A model generated the notes under the pieces. The model worked only from the letters and a program-made list of their open reading frames with translations, had not been told where the DNA came from and made no database searches. Positions 24,510 to 33,296 of a stretch of 64,000 nucleotides of DNA are shown here, one piece after another (positions within the stretch are counted from its first letter, which is position 1; every line of letters begins with the position of its first letter). The position numbers and the translations under genes are program-made. Origin of the DNA: an uncultured Dehalococcoidia bacterium (GTDB lineage Bacteria; Chloroflexota; Dehalococcoidia; Lucifugimonadales; UBA3495); contig OX638345.1 of NCBI GenBank assembly GCA_951813535.1, positions 2,601,158-2,665,157 of the forward strand. The letters run 5' to 3'.

Positions 24510-26537
24510 ATGGCCGTATCCGCCAGCACCATCCGTAACGTCGCTTTGATCTCCCATAGCGGCGCGGGCAAGACTACCCTCGCCGAAAACCTGCTGTTCA
24601 ACGCCAAAGTGATTAATCGCATCGGGAGAGTGGAAGACGGCAATACCGTTTCCGACTACGAGCCGGAGGAAACCAGGCGGTCTTCCAGCGTCCAGACCAG
24701 CCTGCTGCGAATCGGGGATGGCGACGACAAGATCAACATGCTGGACACCCCCGGCTACGACGAGTTTCTCGGCGAGGCCGTCGCCGCGATGCGCGTCGTC
24801 GAGTCTGCCGTGGTCCTGGTGGCCGCTCCCACCGGCGTCGACGTCGGCACCGAACGGGCGTGGGCCATGGCTCAGGAACGCGGACTCTCGGTCGCCTTCG
24901 TGCTCAACAAGATGGACCGGGAGAATGCCAGCTTTGAGCGCAACGTTCAGGAGCTGCAGGATATATTCGGCAGCCGCTGCGTGCCGTTCCAACTGCCCGT
25001 CGGCGAGGCCCAGGACTTCACGGGCCTGGTGAGCGTGATTGACCCGCCTGCGGACCTGCCGGCCGGCGTCATCGGCGACTTCGACGGCGCTCGCGAGCGT
25101 CTGATCGAAGCGGTCGCCGAATCGGACGATGCCCTCGCCGATAAGTATCTGGAAGGCGAGGAGATCACCGCGGCAGAGGTGACCGCCGGCGCGCGCGAAG
25201 CCATTCGCAACGGCGACCTCATACCAATCCTGGTCACATCCGCCACGCAGAATATCGGCCTGGACGAACTGGCCCAGGTTATTCGCGACTTTCTGCCGTC
25301 CCCGGCCGACACTCCTCAAACCTCCGGCGACGATGACATCTCTGCGGACAGCGACGGCCCGGTTGCGGCTGTGGTATTCAAGACCACTTCAGACCCGTTT
25401 GTGGGCAAGCTGTCGATGTTCCGCGTATTCCGCGGGTCCATGAAGTCCAACGGCGAAGCCTACAACGTGAATCGCAACCAATCCGAACGGCTGGGCCAAC
25501 TCTATTTGCCCCAGGGCAACAGCCAGGACAACGTGACCGAGGTGGTGGCGGGCGATATCGGCGCCATCGGCAAGCTGGGCTCTACCCTGACCGGTGACAC
25601 CCTCTGCGCCAGCGATGCCCGGGTCACGCTCCCCGGTATCGAGTTCCCCAGGGGGTTTTACTCGCTCGCGGTGGTGCCGGCTACCCAGGCCGACCTGGAC
25701 AAAATGTCCACTTCGTTGGCCAGGATTGTCGAAGACGACCCCAGCCTGCAGTTCACCCGCAATCCTGAAACCAGCGAAAGCCTTCTGACCGGTCTCGGCG
25801 AGGTGCAGATTGAGGTGGCGCTTGATCGCATCAAGAGGAAGTTCGGCGCCAACCTGAATACCAAACTCCCGGTTGTACCCTACCGCGAGACCATCACCCA
25901 GATCACAAACTCCGAGTACCGGCACAAGAAGCAGACCGGCGGCAGCGGACAGTATGGCCACGTGCTACTCCGGCTGGAGCCCAAGACGCGCGATGAAGGC
26001 TTCGAATTCGGCAACGAAGTCACTGGAGGTCGGGTACCGCGGGAACTCATTCCCGCGGTGGAGAAAGGCGTAGTCAACACCTTGAAGGAAGGCGTGCTGG
26101 CCGGTTTCCCCGTCGTCGACCTGAAAGCGGTGATCTACGACGGCAGCACACACCCGGTGGACGGCAAGCCCATCGCCTTTGAGATAGCCGGCAGCCAGGC
26201 TCTGCGGCAGGGAATGACCAAGGCGTCTCCGGTTCTGCTGGAACCCATCGTCAAGCTGTACGTCACGGTTCCCGAAACCTACACCGGCGACATCATCAGC
26301 GACATCAACAGCAAGCGCGGTCGGATCCTGGGCATGGTCCCCGAGACCCGTTACACCGTGATCGAGGCCGAGGTGCCGCAGTCGGAGGTGCTGAGGTACT
26401 CCCAGGACCTGCGCTCCATGACCGGCGGGCGCGGCTCCTACCGCTTCGAATTCGGCCACTACGAACAGGTGCCGCAGAATATCGAGCAACGGGTGATCGA
26501 CACCGCTAAGCAGGCCAAGGAGGGAGCGACGGCGTAG
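24510..26537 (+). CDS. fusA: Elongation factor G (EF-G-like GTPase)
   Basis: 675 aa from ATG 24510 with AAAGGGGAA upstream. GTPase motifs: G1 HSGAGKTT (residues 16-23), the switch region with SSSVQTSLL, DTPGYDEF and NKMDRENASF. Domains II-V follow, with KQTGGSGQYGHVLLRLEP of domain IV and YSQDLRSMTGGRGSYRFEF of domain V. EF-G drives ribosome translocation. The G1 and switch wording (SHSGAGKTT rather than AHIDAGKTT) place it in the divergent EF-G group often present as a second copy, so it may be an EF-G paralogue rather than the sole factor. Its 3' end is partly duplicated downstream at 26990-27140. Confidence 0.9.
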   Translation: MAVSASTIRNVALISHSGAGKTTLAENLLFNAKVINRIGRVEDGNTVSDYEPEETRRSSSVQTSLLRIGDGDDKINMLDTPGYDEFLGEAVAAMRVVESAVVLVAAPTGVDVGTERAWAMAQERGLSVAFVLNKMDRENASFERNVQELQDIFGSRCVPFQLPVGEAQDFTGLVSVIDPPADLPAGVIGDFDGARERLIEAVAESDDALADKYLEGEEITAAEVTAGAREAIRNGDLIPILVTSATQNIGLDELAQVIRDFLPSPADTPQTSGDDDISADSDGPVAAVVFKTTSDPFVGKLSMFRVFRGSMKSNGEAYNVNRNQSERLGQLYLPQGNSQDNVTEVVAGDIGAIGKLGSTLTGDTLCASDARVTLPGIEFPRGFYSLAVVPATQADLDKMSTSLARIVEDDPSLQFTRNPETSESLLTGLGEVQIEVALDRIKRKFGANLNTKLPVVPYRETITQITNSEYRHKKQTGGSGQYGHVLLRLEPKTRDEGFEFGNEVTGGRVPRELIPAVEKGVVNTLKEGVLAGFPVVDLKAVIYDGSTHPVDGKPIAFEIAGSQALRQGMTKASPVLLEPIVKLYVTVPETYTGDIISDINSKRGRILGMVPETRYTVIEAEVPQSEVLRYSQDLRSMTGGRGSYRFEFGHYEQVPQNIEQRVIDTAKQAKEGATA

Positions 26538-26618
26538 GCGGTGCAGCAGTTTGCTGTCCTGCTAACCGTAAAGAGGAAGGGACTGTAAACCCGGCTTACG
26601 GGATACTCCAAGGATAGT

Positions 26619-26915
26619 ATGACAACGCAAGCAGCAGCTCCGCTACCAGGCGTAGAACAACGCCTGGCGGGCATCGAATCCCGGCTGGCCGCACTGGAAG
26701 CCACGATGGCATTGTTCATTGAGGAACAGCGGCAGTACCGGGAGGAACAGCGACATTACCGGGAGGAACAGCGCGCCGAACAGCGCGAGTTCCGACAGGA
26801 GAACAACGCCCGGCTGGGCCGCGTAGAAGCTAACCTCACCCGAATTTACCTCACTATCATCGGATTGATGGGCACCATTATCGTTGGCGGCATCATCCTC
26901 AGGGTGCTTGGCTGA
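26619..26915 (+). CDS. Small coiled-coil protein with C-terminal membrane anchor
   Basis: 98 aa. Residues about 10-70 are strongly heptad-like, with short internal repeats of YREEQR (QYREEQRHYREEQRAEQRE). Residues about 75-97 (IYLTIIGLMGTIIVGGIILR) form one C-terminal membrane helix. Start ATG 26619 with AAGG 8 bases upstream. Tail-anchored coiled-coil proteins of this kind are common and poorly characterised in Chloroflexota. It lies between EF-G and the decayed EF-G fragment. No function is assigned. Confidence 0.7.
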   Translation: MTTQAAAPLPGVEQRLAGIESRLAALEATMALFIEEQRQYREEQRHYREEQRAEQREFRQENNARLGRVEANLTRIYLTIIGLMGTIIVGGIILRVLG

Positions 26916-26989
26916 CAAGACTCTTATCTATGCGCAAGCTACGCATCATGGCTCGTGAGCATTTCCTGGAGGATGAATTTTCTCGGATC

Positions 26990-27140
26990 GAGGTGCAGCG
27001 CAACTCCCGGGACTTGCGCTCGATGACGGGCGGACGCGGCTCGCACCGGTTCGAGTTCGACCATCATGAGCAGGTGCCGCGGAACATTGCACAGCGGGTG
27101 AGACACCGCGAAGCGGGCTAAAGAGGGAGCTACCACTTAG
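26990..27140 (+). pseudogene. Decayed second copy of the EF-G 3' end
   Basis: These 151 bases align with the last 153 bases of the EF-G gene (26385-26537), including the stop codon. The translated match is DLRSMTGGRGSxRFEFxHxE followed by QVPxNIxQRV. A 2-base deletion after the QRV codons breaks the frame. By hand alignment, about eighteen codon differences are synonymous and about ten are replacements, so the piece looks like the end of a formerly functional, separately evolved EF-G gene rather than a fresh copy. No similarity is seen upstream of 26990. Confidence 0.75.
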
Positions 27141-27157
27141 CCACAGGAGCGTTTAGC

Positions 27158-27697
27158 ATGGCAAGACGAGCAGAGCCCTTTGTGTGCGAAGGAAAGGGCG
27201 GCGATATAGTAGAGTTGAACAACGGACGCGTGACGATTCGGCGTCCCCATGGGTTCCGGGCCCTTTTGTCACCCTTGCATGGCAGGGGTGACAAAGATAT
27301 TCCTGTATCGTCTATCACGGCAGTTCAACTGAAGCCCGTTGGATGGGCAACCTCTGGGTATATCCAGTTCGCCTATCCCGGTAGCACGGAAAACAGGGGA
27401 GGTGTGCTCGACGCCGCGAAAGATGAGAACACCGTCATGTTCACCAAAGAGCAACAGCCTCGGTTTGTAGAGTTGAAAAACCGCATTCTCGATGCCCAGA
27501 ACGCAGGCAATAATGCTGCGGTTCCAGTTCCGACGAAAGCACAGGCAGGGCGTAGCACGGGCCGGCGTAACCTACGAAATGCCGCGGCTCCAGTCCCGAC
27601 GAAAGCACAGGAGATCCGGGAGTTGTCGAAGTTGCTGGAGGACGGCATCATTTCAGAAGACGAGTTCGCCTCCGCCAAGCGGCGGCTACTCTCTTGA
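27158..27697 (+). CDS. DUF4429/SHOCT-domain protein
   Basis: 179 aa. Residues about 5-110 are a PH-like DUF4429-type domain (VELNNGRVTIRRPHGFRALL, DKDIPVSSITAVQLKPVGWA, then GYIQFAYPG). Two copies of NAAxPVPTKAQ follow in the linker. Residues about 150-179 are a SHOCT domain (EIRELSKLLEDGIISEDEFA, ending KRRLL), a short C-terminal helix pair found in many bacterial proteins. AGGAG lies 8 bases before ATG 27158. It may help oligomerisation or membrane-related binding, but the function is unknown. Base composition looks lower in GC than the flanking housekeeping genes. Confidence 0.75.
   Translation: MARRAEPFVCEGKGGDIVELNNGRVTIRRPHGFRALLSPLHGRGDKDIPVSSITAVQLKPVGWATSGYIQFAYPGSTENRGGVLDAAKDENTVMFTKEQQPRFVELKNRILDAQNAGNNAAVPVPTKAQAGRSTGRRNLRNAAAPVPTKAQEIRELSKLLEDGIISEDEFASAKRRLLS
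27512..27611 (+). repeat. Intragenic 66-base-period repeat
   Basis: Two 34-base copies (27512-27545 and 27578-27611) encode NAAVPVPTKAQ and NAAAPVPTKAQ inside the SHOCT gene linker. They differ at a few positions, mostly silent. Confidence 0.8.
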
Positions 27698-27732
27698 GGC
27701 GAAAATAAACAGAGTGGCATTAGTTGGCTCCA

Positions 27733-27756
27733 GCAGGTTTACAAACCTGCCCTTTT
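27733..27756 (+). terminator. Rho-independent terminator candidate
   Basis: GCAGGTTT and AAACCTGC form an inverted repeat around two bases, followed by CCTTTTG, 36 bases after the SHOCT gene stop. Confidence 0.5.
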
Positions 27757-27773
27757 GATAGAGGAACATTACG

Positions 27774-28094
27774 ATGACAATAACCCTGCCGTGGACTCGT
27801 GAGCAGGATTTGGCCGTGCTGTACGCCAAGCTGGAGTACAGCTTGCAACGGTTTCGGACTCATCCAAACGTCGGAAGGATGGCCGCTGCCATGGAGCGTA
27901 CGGAAGCCGCGGTGGTCATGCGCATAGGGAATTTCAATTCGTTGGATTCTTCAGTCCCTACCGGAGGGTTGCCCAACGCTGCGCGGCTAACTAGGGAGAT
28001 TTGGGATGAATATCAGCGCTATCCAGAGCAGGTTTTTGCAGAAGCTCGCGAGGCTTACGACAAGCTGCTAAACGGTGGCTATCGAGATGCATAA
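27774..28094 (+). CDS. Small protein resembling HNH-endonuclease N-terminal domain
   Basis: 106 aa. The pattern WTREQDLAVLYAKLEYS, then HPNVGRMAAAMERTEAAVVM and RIGNFNSLDS, then GLPNAARLTREIWDEYQRYP closely follows the DNA-recognition-like N-terminal region seen in many HNH restriction-type proteins (KLGNFASLDP and KLDREVWEEF in those). Here it stands alone: no HNH motif is present and the gene ends cleanly at 28094, 3 bases before the next gene. It may bind DNA or be a remnant of a larger protein. The family assignment is from memory of the pattern, not from a search. Confidence 0.6.
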   Translation: MTITLPWTREQDLAVLYAKLEYSLQRFRTHPNVGRMAAAMERTEAAVVMRIGNFNSLDSSVPTGGLPNAARLTREIWDEYQRYPEQVFAEAREAYDKLLNGGYRDA

Positions 28095-28097
28095 ACC

Positions 28098-28733
28098 ATG
28101 CAGCGGACGGCAATATTCGCATTATGGATAGTTGCGCTTGCCACCATCGCCTGCTCGACGGATCGCCAATCTGGGCAGACTATCTATGGCGGCAATTGTA
28201 GTCTGAATGGACAATCTGTCTCCTGCCTGGTATTCCAAGACCATATTACGACCGAGTCGATTGCCGACTTTACTGGGCTTGACTGTCGCGCTATGGCAAA
28301 CATCGCGAACCTCCGGACAGAAGGGTGGGCACAGGCGGAAGCTGCGGGCAAAGCATCGAACGACGAAAGGCTCCATGCCTGGCGTGGTATCGATGGCGCC
28401 GTCAAGCAACTGGGATGTGGAAAAGCCACTCCCACGCCCCCAGCTAGGCAAACCAGTATGAGCGATTGCAGCCTGAACGGACGTGCGGTGTCCTGCAAAG
28501 TATTCCAAGACCACATTATGGCTGAGTCGGTTGCCGATTTTACCGGGCTTGACTGCGATGATATGGCGAAAGTGGCTGGCCTCCGCATAGAAGGGTGGGC
28601 GCTGGCCGAAGCCACCGGGAAAATATCCACAAACGAAGGATACCACGCCGGGCGCGCCATCAGTTCCGCCGTAAATCAATTGAGATGCGGTAACAACAGC
28701 ACTTGGCAAGCGTATCTGAAAAGCTTGCCCTGA
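28098..28733 (+). CDS. Secreted or lipoprotein with two near-identical Cys-rich repeats
   Basis: 211 aa. A signal-like N-terminus ends LATIAC, so Cys19 may be lipidated, though position -3 is not the classic leucine. Two 75-residue repeats follow, starting at Cys34 and Cys124. Each begins CSLNG, has VFQDHI then ESxADFTGLDC, and ends in xCG; each carries four cysteines, suggesting two disulfides per unit. A proline-rich linker (TPTPPARQTS) joins them. No family is recognised. It starts 3 bases after the previous gene, so the two are co-transcribed. An extracytoplasmic binding role is a guess. Confidence 0.7.
   Translation: MQRTAIFALWIVALATIACSTDRQSGQTIYGGNCSLNGQSVSCLVFQDHITTESIADFTGLDCRAMANIANLRTEGWAQAEAAGKASNDERLHAWRGIDGAVKQLGCGKATPTPPARQTSMSDCSLNGRAVSCKVFQDHIMAESVADFTGLDCDDMAKVAGLRIEGWALAEATGKISTNEGYHAGRAISSAVNQLRCGNNSTWQAYLKSLP
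28197..28702 (+). repeat. Intragenic tandem duplication, 270-base period
   Basis: The two coding repeats start at 28197 and 28467. They retain shared stretches such as the codons for VFQDHI and ADFTGLDC, indicating a fairly recent duplication within the gene. Confidence 0.7.
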
Positions 28734-28863
28734 ATGGTGTTCATGCGCTTAGGCAAGGACGCAGCCAGCGGTGTCTCCTTGTCAGACCGCATGCTCATTC
28801 CGTTTGCGCAACAGTTGGACTTGGTACAGCGCTATCGCAGCGAAGACTGCTTCTTCATACGAG

Positions 28864-29442
28864 TTACCACGGCTCAGCGAAAATATCCGCCACAGCGACC
28901 GGCAGGCCGGGAATTGTGGCGATGGTGAGCACATCACCACGGCGATACAGCCTTTCCGACCTATAGGCACCCTCCCCTGCGCTAGTAACCGGATCGGCCA
29001 GTGCCAGTACAGTCTCTTCATTCGGCTCCAGGATTAAGTACTCCGGTACGTCGTGACGAGCGTATAACTCCCGTTTGCGTTCCAAGTCATGGCTCGGATT
29101 GGATGGCGACGGGATTTCCACCACCATATCCGGAGGCCCTTCACATGCCCGTTCGGTGACAATATGTCGTCGCTCTGCGGTAACGAACAGCAAGTCCGGC
29201 TCAACCGCCGATTCACCGGGCAGCATCACGGCAAAAGGCGCGCTGTACAGTAGGCCCAACCGTCGGGGCCGGATGTGACCGCTGGCCAGAAAGTACAGGT
29301 TGCCCGAGATAGTTTGATGCTTGCGATTGGGCGCAGCGGCCATGTGGTATAAAACTCCGTCAATGAGCTCCCAGCGCTCGCCTTCCGGTGTAGAGAAATA
29401 GTCGACGTAGGTGTATTTGCCCTTCGGCCTCGCGCTAACCAT
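28864..29442 (-). CDS. Uma2-family (DUF820) PD-(D/E)XK nuclease-like protein
   Basis: 192 aa from ATG 29442, with an AAGGAGA site 7 bases upstream; the upstream extension to 29499 is less likely. Motifs of the Uma2/DUF820 family: GERWELIDGVLYHMAAAP, the acidic SAVEPDLLFV, and MVVEIPSPSNPSHDLERKRE followed by LYARHDVPEYLILEP. The D in EPDL, the E in VEIPS and the downstream lysine make up the PD-(D/E)XK-like site. These proteins are widespread in cyanobacteria and Chloroflexota, often in many copies, and their substrate is not established. The 130 bases between this gene and the lipoprotein gene at 28733 show no supported gene. Confidence 0.85.
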   Translation of the reverse strand: MVSARPKGKYTYVDYFSTPEGERWELIDGVLYHMAAAPNRKHQTISGNLYFLASGHIRPRRLGLLYSAPFAVMLPGESAVEPDLLFVTAERRHIVTERACEGPPDMVVEIPSPSNPSHDLERKRELYARHDVPEYLILEPNEETVLALADPVTSAGEGAYRSERLYRRGDVLTIATIPGLPVAVADIFAEPW

Positions 29443-29486
29443 GACAGTCTCCTTGACGATGACGATCGGGGAACCACTTTGCAATC

Positions 29487-31163
<1,677 letters not shown>

Positions 31164-31377
31164 TGGAAGCTCCTGGTTTGGCGGGGCCGCTCCGTGTTCA
31201 GGTCCCTGCGTACGTCGGTACGGAACCCCGCGGAAGCGGCGGGTAACAACCTTTGTCAGGTAGTATATAGCACCGACACATCAGGGCCCCAACCGGGCCA
31301 GCCATCGCCACTCTGGAGTTGTGTGGTCCGCTGACCACCGTGCCCCTGCAATAAAAGTGTGCTACGGTACCAAGCAG

Positions 31378-32121
31378 ATGAACCGGGCGACACCCATAAT
31401 GATCACAGCTATAGGCAAAACGCCCCGCCAATGCCTCCGGCGCGTTTTGCTCTCTCTCATCGTCCTCGCCCTGTGCGCCGCGGTGACGGGTTGCAACCAG
31501 ACCCCCGCTGAACCTCGCGGAAGCGATTACGGCGCCACCGTCGAAGCGCTGTTGCCCACTGCGGAGCCCACGGCGCCACCGACGCCCGATCCAACGTTTA
31601 CGCCCATTCCGCCCACCGACACGCCGGCGCCAACGTATACTCCCCGACCGCAGCCCACCTACACGCCGTGGCCCACACCAACCAGGGCTACGACTGAGGA
31701 CCGGCAACGGGCAATACCCTTCAACGCGCAGATGCTGGACGGGTCGGAATTTTCGCTGCCCGAGGCTTACGGTTCACCCACCCTTCTGGCATTCTGGGCG
31801 CCCTGGTGACCCCACTGTGGGCGGGAGTTGCCCGCCGTTGCATCCCTCTACCGGGAGAAACTGGACGACGCCGGCGTCGACGTCATCGGAGTTTCCCAGT
31901 TCAACACCACCGAGGCGGCCACCATAGAGTTTGTGGAGCGCAACCAACTCTCTTTTCCTAATGTGTATGACGAACGCGCGCAACTGGCTGGCGTGTACGA
32001 CATCAGGGGCGTCCCCAGCTACGTGTTCATCGACAAACAGGGCCGCATCGCCCATGTCAGTGCCGGCGCTCGCGGGGTCGCTTTAATCGAGGCCTGGTTG
32101 GACCAATTGTTGGCGGAGTAA
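31378..32121 (+). CDS. TlpA-like thioredoxin lipoprotein, candidate selenoprotein (Sec at UGA 31807)
   Basis: 247 residues if TGA 31807-31809 is read as selenocysteine (residue 144). Before the TGA: signal peptide, lipobox VTGC (Cys39), a Pro/Thr-rich spacer (residues about 60-105), and LDGSEFSLPEAYGSPTLLAF then WAPW. After it, in the same frame: PHCGRELPAVASLYREKL, ASYTV-free core, RGVPSYVFIDKQGRI and the stop at 32121. This aligns with TlpA/ResA-type LLxFWAxWCxxCxxELP, with the TGA exactly at the first cysteine, giving WUPHC. The cis-proline region (GVPSYVF) is intact. A hairpin follows the TGA. ATG 31378 has only a weak ribosome site; ATG 31399 is an alternative. A cell-surface thiol-disulfide or peroxide role is inferred. 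Confidence 0.8.
31816..31842 (+). promoter_or_regulatory. Candidate bacterial SECIS hairpin
   Basis: GGCGGG (31820-31825) and CCCGCC (31831-31836) form a perfect 6-bp stem with the 5-base loop AGTTG. TGT (31816-31818) may pair with GCA (31840-31842) across a small internal loop. The loop starts 16 bases after the TGA and has a G at position 2, within the range described for bacterial SECIS elements. Confidence 0.6.
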
Positions 32122-32149
32122 TCTGCGCCCACAACCCGACCGTGGCTGG

Positions 32150-32195
32150 TTGCGCTGACGGTTTGCAGACCGTACAATTGTTCGTAATCCGAACA
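32150..32195 (+). promoter_or_regulatory. Sigma70 promoter with two inverted repeats (possible operator)
   Basis: TTGCGC (32150-32155), 17-base spacer, TACAAT (32173-32178). ACGGT and ACCGT form an inverted repeat inside the spacer and -10 (32159-32174). TGTTCG and CGAACA form another around TAATC at 32179-32195, over the expected start site. It lies upstream of ATG 32208. Confidence 0.5.
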
Positions 32196-32207
32196 TGAGG
32201 TCGAACA

Positions 32208-32447
32208 ATGGGCGTAAACTCTCCAGTGCCGATCAATGCAAACTACGAAACGCCAGCCGATGCCCAGCGGATGATCGCCAGATGGGAGCGATTGGGCCGC
32301 CCCGCCATCGAGCTCGAGCCCGGCGTTATCGTCAGCAACCTGGAACGATGGCTGTACAACAACCCACCGGCGTCGGGGCCAACCCTCGGAAGAATCCGGG
32401 AATATCTGTACATTGACACTTTCGGCATCAGCGAGAAGGCAGCCTGA
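32208..32447 (+). CDS. Small hypothetical protein
   Basis: 79 aa, soluble and mixed in charge (PADAQRMIARWERLGRPAIE, then LERWLYNNPPASGPTLGRIR). I do not recognise a family and see no membrane segment or metal motif. The start at ATG 32208 sits about 30 bases after a good promoter. The following methyltransferase starts 8 bases after its stop, so the two are likely co-transcribed. Confidence 0.6.
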   Translation: MGVNSPVPINANYETPADAQRMIARWERLGRPAIELEPGVIVSNLERWLYNNPPASGPTLGRIREYLYIDTFGISEKAA

Positions 32448-32454
32448 ACGCGCC

Positions 32455-33213
32455 GTGACCTTGCGCCTCTACCACGACCTGGCCCACCTTTGGCCGATCA
32501 TCAGTCCGCCGGGAGAATACGCGGTCGAAGCGGCGGAGTGGCGCGACTTGATCTGGACCAGTTTCGGGTGGACCGGAAACCAGCCAGCGTGGGACCCGCG
32601 AGCCAGGATGTTGGATCTGGGCTGCGGCGGCGGCCACCTGTTGTCCCACTTCACGCGCCATTTCGCCACGGAAGCCGTCGACATATCCCCGCAGATGCTG
32701 GAAATTTCGCAGGGCCTGAACCCCAACACCATTCACCACCTCGGGGACATGCGCACCATCCGCCTGGGGCGCACGTTCGACGTGGTCACCATTCACGATG
32801 CAGTCAACTACATGGTAACCGAAGCGGACCTGCGCGCGGCCATCGAAACGGCCCACGCGCACCTGGATCCCGGTGGACTGGTACTGCTGGCTCCGGACTG
32901 CCTGCTCGATACATTCGCCGGCTCAAGGGTGGTGGACTGGACGCGCGAAACGGATGACAGCAACGTGACATTCATCGAATATATTGCGCAGCCGACACCC
33001 GAAGCGACCACGCTCGAATCGGTGTTCGTGTTCATCATCAACCGCGACGGCGAGATTCAGGTGGAGGTGGACCGCCATGTCAGCGGGCTGTTCCCTAAAT
33101 CCCTGTGGTTGGAAGCGCTGACCGAGGTCGGGCTGGAAGCGGAATACGTGCAGACCAACGCGTACGAGGGCGGCTTCGGGGGCAATCTTTTCGTGGGGCG
33201 GATGCCCAGTTAG
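32455..33213 (+). CDS. Class I SAM-dependent methyltransferase
   Basis: 252 aa from GTG 32455; the 266-aa longer frame from 32413 overlaps the previous gene. SAM motif I is ARMLDLGCGGGHLLSHF, motif II is EAVDISPQMLEISQ, and FDVVTIHDAVNYMV is the motif IV/post-IV region. The rest is typical of methyltransferase-11/25-type enzymes with a beta-rich C-terminal cap. Substrate unknown. It shares a promoter with the small hypothetical gene upstream. Confidence 0.82.
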   Translation: MTLRLYHDLAHLWPIISPPGEYAVEAAEWRDLIWTSFGWTGNQPAWDPRARMLDLGCGGGHLLSHFTRHFATEAVDISPQMLEISQGLNPNTIHHLGDMRTIRLGRTFDVVTIHDAVNYMVTEADLRAAIETAHAHLDPGGLVLLAPDCLLDTFAGSRVVDWTRETDDSNVTFIEYIAQPTPEATTLESVFVFIINRDGEIQVEVDRHVSGLFPKSLWLEALTEVGLEAEYVQTNAYEGGFGGNLFVGRMPS

Positions 33214-33263
33214 GCCCCAACGATTTCTGATCTGCCCCCTGGGGACACGCTGCCGCGGCGGGT

Positions 33264-33269
33264 TATAAT
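33264..33269 (+). promoter_or_regulatory. Candidate -10 box for MaoC gene
   Basis: TATAAT, 28 bases before ATG 33297. No convincing -35 box is seen. Confidence 0.35.
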
Positions 33270-33296
33270 TTCCGCAACATCCAGGAGGCAGCTACC

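Noticed and set aside
26930-27121. 63-codon frame as a functional small gene
   Set aside because: Its body is the frameshifted EF-G 3'-end remnant, so it is treated as a pseudogene.
28734-28928. 64-codon plus-strand frame after the duplicated lipoprotein gene
   Set aside because: No ribosome site, no recognisable features, overlaps the end of the Uma2 gene.
31807-31809. TGA as an ordinary truncating stop in the TlpA-like gene
   Set aside because: It sits exactly at the first active-site cysteine codon, the rest of the protein is intact in the same frame, and a hairpin follows; selenocysteine explains it better, though not proven.
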